The notes below the pieces were generated by a model that was not told the origin of the DNA, did no database searches, and worked only from the letters and a program-made list of their open reading frames with translations. Shown one piece after another: positions 7,242 to 17,022 of a stretch of 64,000 nucleotides of DNA. The stretch is from Bin80 sp965215475. Lineage in GTDB: Bacteria; Bacteroidota; Rhodothermia; Rhodothermales; Bin80. How positions within the stretch are numbered: position 1 is the first letter of the stretch; every line of letters starts with the position of its first letter. The stretch is taken from the NCBI GenBank assembly GCA_965215475.1, contig OZ244061.1, forward strand, positions 2,914,001-2,978,000, in the 5' to 3' direction. The position numbers and the translations under genes are program-made.

Positions 7242-9805
7242 GTTGATTTTATTTTTTTGGAAGTGTTTTTTCTATGGAGTACTAAACAAGTTCGATCATC
7301 GGCAGCCGCAGTTCCGCGGGAAAAGTCAATGATATTATCCCATACATGATTCATGATCTCAATGGGGTCGAAATTTGGAGCATCATCCAAAGATGACTCA
7401 AGTCGATTTTTTCCATAAATCTTTCCGGTAACGTTAACCATATCCGTTAGTCCGTCCGTGTAACAGAATAAAATTTCTCCAGGTTTCATTTGGAGGACCT
7501 TTGATTTATATTCAATGCCGTCCATAACTCCCATAGCAATGCCTCCGGTACCGGGTACGGCCGAACGCTGTGATTTGTTCAATAAGTAGGGAGGTTCATG
7601 ACCTGCAGAAACATACGTCACTTCTCCGGTTTCTAGATCAATCTTAGCCACAAATACGGTAACAAAGAGTCCCATCGGGTTTTGCTGGCAGAGTCGGTTG
7701 TTTGCATTCTGACAAATTTGGGCTACATCTTTGCTTTCACTAGTAGCAAATCGAATTGCTGCCTGCGAAGCTGCCATGAATAGTGCCGCGGCCACTCCTT
7801 TTCCAGATACGTCTCCGACCACGCATATGAGGGATTTTCCATCTTCAAAAAAATCTACAAAATCTCCACCGACCTGTAATGCAGGTTCCATTCGTGCTGA
7901 AGCACTGAAGTTCTGAAAATCCACCGAACCATCCCTTACCAAGGCAGCCTGAACGACCATAGCCATTTCGAGATCTTGATTGATTGCTTCCTGAGCAAGT
8001 CGGAGTTCATTATTCGCAGAGACGAGTTCTGAGGTTCGCTCGTTTACAAGTGTTTCGAGTACTTCTTCACGACTGAATACCTGGATCGTCATATCTTGGA
8101 AAACTCGAGCCAGAGATCCAATCTCATCTGCCCGGTCCAAGACGTTCCCAAGTAATTCCTCATCGGGTTGCTCTCCACTCTCAACAAAACGTGCAGATTC
8201 TGCAATTTTCTCAATGGGGCGCGTAATTAGACGTGCTCCAAAAAAACTGCCGATTGCCGTAAAGATTAACAGGAAGAGCGTAACAAGCAATCCTTGGCGA
8301 ATCCCACCCCAGATATCAGCTGCGGTATCGTTCAGGTTAATGAAAGCCAGGATAGTGCCAATGCGGTTCTCTTCAATCGCAACAGGTGCAGCAACCCAAA
8401 GTCCACGCTGATCTCGATCAATTAGTCCAAGTCGCGCGACACTATTTGGGCGGCTGGTTTCAATTGCGGTCTCAATGACCTCAATGGCAGTATTGGATCG
8501 TAACTCATAGGAGTTGCTCCAGGCTTGCTCTATTTCAGATATGTCACTTGTCTCGGAATATTCGGCTGCTGCTGCTGTATTACCGTTTGAATCAATAAAC
8601 CAGAGTGCTTCAGGTCGCCCTTCTCGAACAAGGACTTCTGCTTGCTCCTGATACACAGTATTCAAGATACTGGCATTATTACCACGGACAAGTGGAAGCC
8701 CAACCTGAACGATATACGGACTATCGGGACGAGCAACCGTGACATATTTGTACATAGATGAATCGCCACGATGACTTTTTGCTCCACTATGGTCAATCCA
8801 TTGGTCTATAAATAGATTGTCCATCTCTTCTTGAAATTCAAGAGAAACCAGTCGTGATCCGCCAGAGGAGTTTTCAGAAAACAACACCCGGCTTTCGCGA
8901 TCAGCTATGGTGATTTCACCGATGGCAGTATGCTGTATAATTCGGCGCAAATCTTTTTCCAGGTCATCAGCACTGCGACTCGCAGCGTTAGAAGCTGCGA
9001 CAAAGTGATCAAGGATGACACCGACGACTCGCATGTTTGCAGATAAATTACCTTCAATTACGGCAGATACGTCGGCAGTTTCATCCGCATGTGTTTGGCT
9101 CAGGAGCTCATTGTTTCCGAAGTCCAATAAATTTCCAACCTGTACGATTCGTTGGTGATCTATGCCATTGGTTGCGACATATTTATAGACAGCTCGATCC
9201 ACTTCGCGCACTTGCGCAGGTTGTGTAACTACATCAAATGAATCAGGTGGTATGTTCAATAGTGGATAGAACTTGTGTGCTTGTGGTTGCTCGACAGGGC
9301 TTTCTGCGAATCGAAAAGGGATTAGGTTGCCGTCAGATCCGCGGACGTTGGTGAGATAGGATAAGCCTTCACGATCGGTAATCCAAAACTCATCCAACAC
9401 CGTTTCCTCTGTAATGGATGTTAAGATTTGAATCACGAAGGATGTGTCGTAGTTGGCTTGATAGGCGGCACTGACGAAAAAAGCAGCCGTAAATGCTTGG
9501 GCAGTCATGGGGGCGTTCAAGGATGCATCGGCTGTCCGCGCTACACTTGCGATAGAGATTTCTCCTATATCTGCAAAAACTTCTGAATATTGAGTAGCAT
9601 TCTTTTCTGCGGTGTTCCTGGCTTCCTCTCGAACGCCATTCATGTAATTGTTAATGTATGTTGCCGACAAAGTCAACCCAGTGATCACAAGTAATCCAAC
9701 ATTTGCAAAGAAAATCACTGTGGCCAAGCGACGTGCTCGTGGAGTGAATAGCCGAATCAACCTACCGAAAGATGAAAAGAAATCAGAATCGTTTTTTTTG
9801 CTCAT
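7238..9805 (-). CDS. Membrane sensor PP2C-type phosphatase (RsbU/SpoIIE family) with HAMP domain
   Basis: An 855-residue signalling protein. One membrane helix lies at about residues 27-49 and a second at about 508-530. Between them is an extracytoplasmic region of about 455 residues of Cache-like sensor size. After the second helix come a HAMP segment (ITRPIEKIAESA), a coiled coil (EEVLETLVNERTSELVSANN) and a SpoIIE phosphatase domain from about 640. The phosphatase motifs are GGDFVDFF, VGDVSGKGVAAAL, YVSAGHEPPYLL and YTDGLTD, so the metal-binding aspartates are present. It should dephosphorylate the downstream STAS protein in response to an external signal. It is the first gene of the three-gene operon. 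Confidence 0.92.
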   Translation of the reverse strand: MSKKNDSDFFSSFGRLIRLFTPRARRLATVIFFANVGLLVITGLTLSATYINNYMNGVREEARNTAEKNATQYSEVFADIGEISIASVARTADASLNAPMTAQAFTAAFFVSAAYQANYDTSFVIQILTSITEETVLDEFWITDREGLSYLTNVRGSDGNLIPFRFAESPVEQPQAHKFYPLLNIPPDSFDVVTQPAQVREVDRAVYKYVATNGIDHQRIVQVGNLLDFGNNELLSQTHADETADVSAVIEGNLSANMRVVGVILDHFVAASNAASRSADDLEKDLRRIIQHTAIGEITIADRESRVLFSENSSGGSRLVSLEFQEEMDNLFIDQWIDHSGAKSHRGDSSMYKYVTVARPDSPYIVQVGLPLVRGNNASILNTVYQEQAEVLVREGRPEALWFIDSNGNTAAAAEYSETSDISEIEQAWSNSYELRSNTAIEVIETAIETSRPNSVARLGLIDRDQRGLWVAAPVAIEENRIGTILAFINLNDTAADIWGGIRQGLLVTLFLLIFTAIGSFFGARLITRPIEKIAESARFVESGEQPDEELLGNVLDRADEIGSLARVFQDMTIQVFSREEVLETLVNERTSELVSANNELRLAQEAINQDLEMAMVVQAALVRDGSVDFQNFSASARMEPALQVGGDFVDFFEDGKSLICVVGDVSGKGVAAALFMAASQAAIRFATSESKDVAQICQNANNRLCQQNPMGLFVTVFVAKIDLETGEVTYVSAGHEPPYLLNKSQRSAVPGTGGIAMGVMDGIEYKSKVLQMKPGEILFCYTDGLTDMVNVTGKIYGKNRLESSLDDAPNFDPIEIMNHVWDNIIDFSRGTAAADDRTCLVLHRKNTSKKIKST

Positions 9806-10398
9806 ATATCAATGAATTACAGCGAAAATTAAAGTGGAAAGATGCTTCATGAAGGAATTCAGGGGAATATAGGGAGAAATACCCAAATTAAATCATTTAG
9901 GGGCTTGCTTTATATCTAAATTCATGTAAAGTGTAATCAGAGAAGATCAAAAACGATCCGGAAATATGTACACTTTCGTTCTATGCCCCATTACTGCTTT
10001 TTATTGATACAGTACGGTGCATCGTAGATCTTTAGAGGCACACGGATTACCAGTCGAGGTGCTGGATCAGGATGTTGGGAGTGAATTTGCTTATAGGAAC
10101 TTAGCAGTTTCATAGATTCGGACTAAATAGTAGGTACCAGAATCCATTTAAAATTCAAGTTGAAATATGAGGGGGCATATTGTGATGTATATCTCGAGCA
10201 TACAACCATCAGTATTGTAGGGAAGTGCCCAAAACTTGAGGTTAAATTCTGTTTTATCATGAGGATACAAAAAGACAAGGAAGTGGATCAATATTGAATA
10301 TCGCCTCGATGTGCGAATGGGTTTTTCATGGAAATCAGATTCTGTCTTTTTCGTTACAGGGCAGGATTATATTTTGATGAATATTAGATCTATCTGAT
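9806..10398. other. Intergenic stretch, one gene-like fragment
   Basis: No intact gene is visible. A plus-strand stretch at 10008-10115 translates to a peptide-like tail (STVHRRSLEAHGLPVEV, then SEFAYRNLAVS) after an in-frame TGA. It could be a remnant of a lost gene, but I do not recognise the family. Confidence 0.3.
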
Positions 10399-11340
10399 TT
10401 AATGCAAGGTTTTTCGCTTATTGAGATAAGCTATAAGTGCTTTGTCGTACTTCACGTTTGTATCAAGTTCAATGTAATCAATGCTGTGTTTGAGGCATTG
10501 GCGCTTGAGCATCTCGGTAAGTGAATTCATACGCTTTATGAAGGCTTCGCGCAACTGTCCAGGGTGGAGAGATAGTTCGGAACCAGATTCCATATCCTGC
10601 AGAATCAAGGGATGATCGGGAAGATTGAGCAACTTTTCAGTTTCATTTTCTAGTATGCGAAAGATGAGTACTTCGTGCCCCCTGTGGCGCAAGTGTCTCA
10701 ATGCACGAATGATCGCTTCATGAGAGTCAGATTCTTCAATCAGATCTGAAATCACAACAATGAATGATCGTCTGCGAACCCGTTCGGCAACCTGATGAAG
10801 TGCATGGGCGGTCCCTGTGTAGGTCTCTGTGCTTCGTGTCTTTACCAATCGTTCTAGATGAGTCAAAATTTCTCGTAGATAGCGCATCGTGCTTCTCGGC
10901 CTGAGAAATGTCTGAATTTCAGAGTCAAAGGATAAAAATCCCGTCGCATCACGCTGCAGGATCATCAGAAAGTGTAATGCTGCTGCTAGATAAGCACCAT
11001 ACTCTAGTTTTGAAAGATCTCCCTTATGTTGATACTGCATGGAAGCGGATGTATCCAGAACAATATAGTGATGCAGATTTGTTTCCTCCTCGTACTGTTT
11101 TACATAGTGACGATCTGTTTTTGCATAGACCTTCCAATCTACATGTCTTAATTCGTCTCCCGGGTTATAGAGTCGATGCTCCGCAAATTCAACGGAGAAA
11201 CCATGGTAAGGACTCTTATGGAGTCCAGTAATGAATCCCTCAACGACCAGGCGGGCTCGTATCTCCATATTCTTCAGTCTGGAGACCATGACTGGGTCCA
11301 AATATTTAACTGAGTTGGCAGAGGAATTGACTTTTTTCAT
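10399..11340 (-). CDS. DUF58 (vWA-like) domain protein
   Basis: A protein of about 313 residues of the DUF58 family, which usually partners a MoxR ATPase. The DUF58 hallmark GFSVEFAEHRLYNPGDELRH is followed by DWKVYAKTDR. A vWA-like core then has the metal-site motif DTSASM and the later VVISDLIEE. The protein is probably cytoplasmic, as no membrane helix is seen. ATG 11340 is preferred over an in-frame TTG at 11373. A hairpin repeat lies in the presumed leader. A MoxR-like ATPase is encoded 24 kb away at 35.7 kb rather than next door. Confidence 0.88.
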   Translation of the reverse strand: MKKVNSSANSVKYLDPVMVSRLKNMEIRARLVVEGFITGLHKSPYHGFSVEFAEHRLYNPGDELRHVDWKVYAKTDRHYVKQYEEETNLHHYIVLDTSASMQYQHKGDLSKLEYGAYLAAALHFLMILQRDATGFLSFDSEIQTFLRPRSTMRYLREILTHLERLVKTRSTETYTGTAHALHQVAERVRRRSFIVVISDLIEESDSHEAIIRALRHLRHRGHEVLIFRILENETEKLLNLPDHPLILQDMESGSELSLHPGQLREAFIKRMNSLTEMLKRQCLKHSIDYIELDTNVKYDKALIAYLNKRKTLH

Positions 11341-11360
11341 AGGTACTTCTACATTCTCAA

Positions 11361-11425
11361 TTTCGTTGTTCAAATTACGCTTTGCAGAGTTATTTCCTGC
11401 AAAGCGTCTGCATTTTTATTCTTTT
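11361..11425 (-). repeat. Dispersed 60-nt repeat, copy B, with 11-bp perfect hairpin
   Basis: Aligns without gaps to 3241-3300 (about 43 of 60 identities by hand count). Here ACGCTTTGCAG (11377-11387) and CTGCAAAGCGT (11397-11407) form a perfect 11-bp stem with a 9-base loop. An alternative pairing TGCAGA/TCTGCA is shared with copy A. It lies 21 bases upstream of the DUF58 start, so on the minus strand it would be in the mRNA leader. Confidence 0.5.
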
Positions 11426-11937
11426 CGTGCGAATCCCAAAGAGCCCCAGCCCATCTGAGTTTCCGACCACGGTTTTTCATGACAAATCAGTTTAATGTAT
11501 CGCTCAGGGATAGTCAATGCAATTTCCCTCAACCTGAGTTTCGTTCAGACAAGTTTTTCCTTTGATGGAGGAAATGTAGAATGACAGCATGCTCGTCGTT
11601 CTACTAGAATGGTTTAAGTGAGATAAAACATCTCCTAGATTTTATGAGTATAAAGGGAAATTGGCGTATGTTTTGTACTGATTCAATCTTTGGATTGAAG
11701 AGAGTATTTGATGAGCCTATCGTAGATCTCTTTTGATCTGCATGATAAATCCAGTCGATGGTACGTTTGGGGGAATCAAAAATTTACGTCAAAAAAAAAT
11801 GTAAAGTGAGCCCAAATTCGAGCGAAATGGTTCAATTTTTTCAAACTTGCATAGACCTAGATAGGACTTGGTTGAACGTCTCTGGAAACAGGGAATAGTA
11901 GAGTTCAGGAAAAAGTCTAATCAAAAGTTGAGAAGAG
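11426..11937. other. Intergenic stretch with one hairpin
   Basis: No gene is seen. GTAGAATGAC (11576-11585) and GTCGTTCTAC (11595-11604) form a 10-bp stem with one G-T mismatch around AGCATGCTC. No T run follows. The AT-rich sequence from 11620 onward should hold the promoter of the giant surface-protein gene. Confidence 0.3.
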
Positions 11938-14900
11938 ATGACTTTTTATGGTATGAATCTGTTTGGCTGTTTATTCCGTGGGTGTTCTACTTTATCGGGA
12001 GCATGCGTTATGGGACTATTAATGTGTCAATTATTTTTAGTCCATGGTGCACAAGGACAATCTCAAGACTCTGATGTAGGTATAAATCTTATCAAAAACC
12101 CAAGTGGCATGACCTTTGGGAGCCATGAAGTGGGTGATTTCACATTTGATTTCAATGTTTCCCTAAACGTTCAACCAACCAGTCCCGTGGAGGTCTCATT
12201 CGGTGTATATTCTCGGGAGCAAAATCCATTCCCCGATAGATTGCAATTAGAGAATCTATCCATTGAGCCTAATAAGATTGAACTAACTTCTGAAAATTGG
12301 GCTGAAGGCATAACGGTCACGGTGAGTCATACGAGCAATGATACCGAAGTTGAAGGAAGATTAGAAATCTTGCTCTCTTGTGATGTTTGCAAAGCAGATA
12401 GTATTGTTTTTACTGTAGATTTTGTTAAACATTATTGGATTAGCATTAGTGCGAATAAACAATACGTAAAGGAAGGCGAATCTTTTACCGTGACGGCAGA
12501 AATTTCGGAGCCATACCCTGGACGTCTAGAATTCTGGTATGGATTTGATGATGGACACGTCACTAATAATCCTGGTCTGTTTGTACTTCGTAAAGGAGAA
12601 AGATCAGTATCAAGAACTTTATGGATTCCAGGACCTCAATTTACTAAATCAAGTGATTTTTCTTTTCATGGAAGTCTGAGGTATTATCAAGATCCAGAAG
12701 ACGATTTGAATTCTAATGATCTATGCGTTTCTATAGATTGTAAAACCCTCCCCCCGTCTGATGTAAAAAGAGGACGTCCTTATGGATTTAGTGGTGTAAT
12801 CCTCGTGGGTGAAATCCCAGACTTAGTGTTACCTGACACAGTAGAGGTGCGGGAGGAAGAAACAATAGGATTTCTTGTTAATCTTTCAGAGGAGCCTAAA
12901 CAGAAAGTTACCGTATCAATCGATGGTTATGGAGGCACGGACTTAGACACCCTAGCATCAACTCCGCGGAAGTTGACTTTTTCTAAGGGCACGCGATCTC
13001 TCCCCGTCACAGTGGGAGCCAAGCACGACGCTGATGAGTTTGACGAGGTAGAGAAATTGATTTTCAAGGCGACGAGAGGCACTGAAACCGAGATCAGAGA
13101 TACGGTATATGTCAAAATCATAGATGATGATTCACCAAACCTGGATGCAGACAAGGTAAGTGTCACCCTTTTGGCCAAGCCTGTCGAGGTCAATGAAGGG
13201 GATAAGGAGGGGGTGACGTTGACCGCCGAGCTCAGCGGGGCCCTCAAAACCGATGTGATGATTCCACTGATCTATGAAGGAACGGGGGAGGCACCTGCGA
13301 CCGAGGGGGTGGATTACATCAGCCCCGTTTCCATAACGATTCCTGCGGGGCAGATCAAAGCGTCAGGAACGATTTCCATTGTGGATGATGAGACGGCCGA
13401 ATACGAGGAGACATTTCGCGTGGCTCTGGGAACGCTTCCTTCGGAGGTGGAGCCGGGGAGCCCGCCGTATTCCAATGAGATCACGATTAAGGATGATGAC
13501 GATCCTCCCCCCGTACAGGCGACTCTGTCGGTGACTCCCAATCCAGTCGACGAAGGGGAGGTGGCCACGGTGAAGGTCACACTGCCAAAGCCGCTGGATG
13601 AGGAGGTGACGATTCCGGTGATCTGTACGTCTCTTCCAGGGACCTCGGACGAGGATTACACCTGCCCGACCGGGATCACGATCCCTATGAACGCGACCTC
13701 GGGCGATGAGAAGCTGGCGACCCATAAGGATGAAGATACGGATATGGAACAGGTGAGCGTGGCTCTTGGGACGCATCCGATGATCGAGAGTGGGGAATCC
13801 ATCATCTTGATGATTCAGGATCCTCCTTTGCCTCCCTCTCCTGCCGAGGTGCGTCTATCGGTTTCCCCGCGCGAAGTGACCGAAGGCGAGTGGGTCACGG
13901 TGACGGCGTCTCTGACAAAGCCGCTGGATGAGGAGGTGACGATTCCGCTGGAATGTTCGCCAAGAGAGACGGAGGATTACCTCTGTCCTCCTGAGATTCC
14001 GATTGCTAGGGGGCAGTCAACTGGATCTGCGCAGATTAAGACGTATGAGGATGACATCGTTGAGGACCATGAACCCTTTACGGTGGCGATTGGCACACCG
14101 CTGCCATCAAATATGCTCCGCGGCACTCCATCTTCTGAGGAGGTGACCATCCTGGATTATGATGAGGCGGGGATCGTTCTTTCTCCACGTTCTCTGACGG
14201 TGGTCGAGGGGGCCGACGCAGCAGATTATACCGTAAGTCTTTCGTCGGAGCCTCGGTCACCGGTGACGCTTGCGTTGTTGACCGAAGGATCGGAGCGGAT
14301 CACCTGGACGCCTCCGGTGTTGACCTTTACCGCGGACGATTGGGATTCTCCTCAGGGGGTCACGGTCATGGCCCCCCTTGACTATGATGCCATAGAAGAA
14401 GACGTAGTCCTGACGCATCTCGCAAGCAGCTCGGATGCCATCTACGATGGATGGAGGGAAGATCTACCGGTGACGGTCCTGGATACGGAGGTGGAGAATT
14501 TGGTGATCCACCCTCAGGAGCTCCCGGTGCCCGAAGGCGATGAGGGCGCGTTTACCGTTACCTTGTCCACCAGGCCACTGAGCTCGGTCACGGTCGTGAT
14601 GTCTGCCTTTACGAATCCGGAGCTGACCCGAGATCCAGAGGAGCTGATCTTTACGCCTTCAACCTGGGCCACCCCCCAACGCGTGCGCGTGTTGGCGAAA
14701 AAAGATTACGATGCCGAGCAGGACCCGGTGGAAACGCTGACCTTGACCGCCCTTGGCGGGGAATATACGGGGATTTCTGGCGAGGTTCAGGTCACCATAG
14801 AAGAAACGGATTTGAAGGGGATTCAACTTAACCCAGCGTCTCTGGAGATTACGGAAAGGGGGCCGGTCGGCACCTATACGGTGGTGTTGACGTCCGCGCC

Positions 14901-17022
14901 CACGTCCGAGGTGGAGGTAACGCTACGTGGGGATGAGGGAAAGGCGACGCTGACGCCCATGTCCCTGGGGTTCCATTCCTCCAACTGGGAGGTTCCTCAG
15001 ACGGTGACGGTCGAGGCGGTGCAGGATCGGGATCTCGACGATGAAACCCTGACTGTGCTCCACACGGCTTCTGGGGGAGGCTATGATGGGGAGCGCGCCG
15101 AGTTGGCGCTTCGGATTACCGATCAGATGCCCGTCACGATTTCCATATATGATGCGCAGGCGCAGGAGCGTGCGGGGCGCGTGGATTTGCGGGTCGAGCT
15201 CAACCGGTCAACCGAGGTCCCGATCACGGTCAGTTATGAAACCGTGGCGGGCACCGCCACCTCGGGGGAGGATTATGTGCGTTCTCGGGGGCTTGTCATT
15301 TTTGATCCAGGCTCAAGAGCGGGGCAGATCCAGATTGAACTGATTCCGGATGAGATCGCGGAGCAGGAGGAGCAGTTTACCGTACGGATCGCGAATGCAC
15401 GGCCTGCAGGGCAGGTATCGATTGCGCGCCCCGAGGGACAGGTCACGATCTTTGATGCGGCGCGTGCCCTGGCGGTTCGGATTGACGATGCCGTGATGAG
15501 GGGGGAGCGGGTTCAGTTTGCGGTACAGTTGTCCGCTCCGAGTGAGACGAGCGTTCGGGTGCACTATCGTACGGAGGATCAGACGGCCCGTGCGGGCGAG
15601 GACTATCATGCCATCATGGGGGTACTGACGTTTGCCCCGGGCGAATGGGAGCAAACGATTGAGGTAGATCTGGTTCCTGGGCGGGTGCCTTGGCAGGGGA
15701 AGACGTTTGGGATGCGTTTGGAGCACACCACGGAGGGAACGATTGAGAAAGCGATGGCGGTCGCAACGATTCAGGAGGAGAGTCCCTCGCCGGAGGTGGA
15801 GGTGATGCGGGCCCATGCCGTACGATTTGTGCGGACCTCTACGATCCAGGTGGTGGAGGGATTGCGGAGTCGTCCAACGAGCTCCTCGTGCAGGGCTGCG
15901 GAGCGGATGGGGTTGGTTCAACTCTGGGGCGCGCGATCACGCTGGAGACCGTCCCTGGGCGAGTTGTTGGCGGGGTGTCGGGTAGTACAAGAACAAGGAG
16001 TCGATCGGGGCTGGCTGAGCGTATGGGGGCAAGGCGCGTTCACGCGGTTCCATGGGCGTGGGGAGGAGGCGCTGAATCTGCGGGGCGAGGTCACGACCGC
16101 GATGCTGGGGACCGATTATCGTTGGCCGAGCGGATGGAGGACGGGTCTTCTGGTGACCCACAGTTTGGGGGAGGGATCGTATCGGAGGTTGGCGGAATCG
16201 GGGCAGGTGCAGAGCTCCTTGACCCAGGTGGTTCCGTATGTTTCGGTTCAGTGGGTGGATTGGGAGGCATGGCTCGCGTTAGGGTATGGTCGTGGGCAGA
16301 CGGAAGTGGCGCCCTTGGAGGGGCGGTTGGTCTCCGTCTTTGGGGCGGCAGGCGTGGAGGGGACATGGAGATCCACCCGTAGGGCTGGATGGACGCTGCA
16401 TGGGGATGTGCTGGTGGCGGAGGCCGAGGTGGACCAATATGAGGTTCGTGGGGAGGTGATCCGTGTCCGTGTGGGGGTTCAGGGGGTGTTAAGGGTTCAT
16501 GAAAAGATTCGTCCGTATGTGGAGGCGAATGTGCGGCAGGATGGGGGCCATGCCGAGACGGGAACCGGGTTGGAGCTTGGGGGCGGGGTGCGGTTTGCGT
16601 CGGGACAGGTCAAGGCGGAGCTTCGGACCCAGGGGTTGGTGATGCATACCGCCGAGGGGTTTACCGAGTGGGGCGCTTCAGGGGTAGTGCAGGTTGGGGG
16701 CGGTTCGACCGGATGGGGGATGACGATTCGCCCATCCTGGGGGCCGACGTACGGGGATCGTCTCCACCGGCAACAGACGATCCTGGATGTGACTTCCTCG
16801 GCGGCGAACCTGTACAGGACGGAGGTAGAACTCGCCTATGGGGCCCCGATGAAGTCGGGCGTGGCCCGCTCGGTCGTGGGGGTCACTCAGATGCCTCACG
16901 GAAGGATGTATCGGGTGGGAACCCAGCTACGCCCGTGGGATCGGATGCGTGTCTCGGTCTTCGGATTGGCACACTCGAGAAGAAATCTAGGACTCAATGT
17001 CCGAGGCGCACTCAGCTACTGA
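11938..17022 (+). CDS. Giant Calx-beta repeat surface protein with C-terminal autotransporter-like barrel
   Basis: A 1694-residue secreted protein. A signal peptide ends near AQGQ at about residue 40. Start choice is between ATG 11938 and ATG 11953. Residues 40-400 are beta-sandwich-like and lie in AT-rich DNA. Residues from about 405 to 1280 form tandem Calx-beta and related modules, with EGDxxxxTxxLS...P and DYxxxxxxxxxxPG...IxxxxDD patterns. Residues from about 1340 to 1694 resemble the autotransporter-type barrel seen in similar Calx-beta proteins: SVWGQGAFTRF, LGTDYRW, an LALGYGRG strand and an AYGAP strand. The likely role is a cell-surface adhesin or matrix protein that may bind calcium. 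Base composition jumps inside the gene: 12421-12480 has 19 G/C of 60, while 16021-16080 has 40 of 60. This suggests a mosaic or foreign origin of the repeat and barrel part. Confidence 0.85.
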   Translation: MTFYGMNLFGCLFRGCSTLSGACVMGLLMCQLFLVHGAQGQSQDSDVGINLIKNPSGMTFGSHEVGDFTFDFNVSLNVQPTSPVEVSFGVYSREQNPFPDRLQLENLSIEPNKIELTSENWAEGITVTVSHTSNDTEVEGRLEILLSCDVCKADSIVFTVDFVKHYWISISANKQYVKEGESFTVTAEISEPYPGRLEFWYGFDDGHVTNNPGLFVLRKGERSVSRTLWIPGPQFTKSSDFSFHGSLRYYQDPEDDLNSNDLCVSIDCKTLPPSDVKRGRPYGFSGVILVGEIPDLVLPDTVEVREEETIGFLVNLSEEPKQKVTVSIDGYGGTDLDTLASTPRKLTFSKGTRSLPVTVGAKHDADEFDEVEKLIFKATRGTETEIRDTVYVKIIDDDSPNLDADKVSVTLLAKPVEVNEGDKEGVTLTAELSGALKTDVMIPLIYEGTGEAPATEGVDYISPVSITIPAGQIKASGTISIVDDETAEYEETFRVALGTLPSEVEPGSPPYSNEITIKDDDDPPPVQATLSVTPNPVDEGEVATVKVTLPKPLDEEVTIPVICTSLPGTSDEDYTCPTGITIPMNATSGDEKLATHKDEDTDMEQVSVALGTHPMIESGESIILMIQDPPLPPSPAEVRLSVSPREVTEGEWVTVTASLTKPLDEEVTIPLECSPRETEDYLCPPEIPIARGQSTGSAQIKTYEDDIVEDHEPFTVAIGTPLPSNMLRGTPSSEEVTILDYDEAGIVLSPRSLTVVEGADAADYTVSLSSEPRSPVTLALLTEGSERITWTPPVLTFTADDWDSPQGVTVMAPLDYDAIEEDVVLTHLASSSDAIYDGWREDLPVTVLDTEVENLVIHPQELPVPEGDEGAFTVTLSTRPLSSVTVVMSAFTNPELTRDPEELIFTPSTWATPQRVRVLAKKDYDAEQDPVETLTLTALGGEYTGISGEVQVTIEETDLKGIQLNPASLEITERGPVGTYTVVLTSAPTSEVEVTLRGDEGKATLTPMSLGFHSSNWEVPQTVTVEAVQDRDLDDETLTVLHTASGGGYDGERAELALRITDQMPVTISIYDAQAQERAGRVDLRVELNRSTEVPITVSYETVAGTATSGEDYVRSRGLVIFDPGSRAGQIQIELIPDEIAEQEEQFTVRIANARPAGQVSIARPEGQVTIFDAARALAVRIDDAVMRGERVQFAVQLSAPSETSVRVHYRTEDQTARAGEDYHAIMGVLTFAPGEWEQTIEVDLVPGRVPWQGKTFGMRLEHTTEGTIEKAMAVATIQEESPSPEVEVMRAHAVRFVRTSTIQVVEGLRSRPTSSSCRAAERMGLVQLWGARSRWRPSLGELLAGCRVVQEQGVDRGWLSVWGQGAFTRFHGRGEEALNLRGEVTTAMLGTDYRWPSGWRTGLLVTHSLGEGSYRRLAESGQVQSSLTQVVPYVSVQWVDWEAWLALGYGRGQTEVAPLEGRLVSVFGAAGVEGTWRSTRRAGWTLHGDVLVAEAEVDQYEVRGEVIRVRVGVQGVLRVHEKIRPYVEANVRQDGGHAETGTGLELGGGVRFASGQVKAELRTQGLVMHTAEGFTEWGASGVVQVGGGSTGWGMTIRPSWGPTYGDRLHRQQTILDVTSSAANLYRTEVELAYGAPMKSGVARSVVGVTQMPHGRMYRVGTQLRPWDRMRVSVFGLAHSRRNLGLNVRGALSY
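13586..13947 (+). repeat. 32-nt exact direct repeat, spaced one module apart
   Basis: The segment encoding KPLDEEVTIP is identical at 13586-13617 and 13916-13947. The spacing of 330 bases is 110 codons, about one Calx-beta module. This marks recent duplication or gene conversion between adjacent modules. Confidence 0.8.

Noticed and set aside
11231..11458. A plus-strand frame crossing the DUF58 start whose peptide resembles one at 3159-3359
   Set aside because: The resemblance is fully accounted for by the 60-nt nucleotide repeat, so it is reported as a repeat rather than a gene.
13363..16366. Several long antisense frames inside the Calx-beta gene
   Set aside because: They arise from the GC-rich codon bias of the sense gene and have Arg/Pro-rich, non-protein-like composition.
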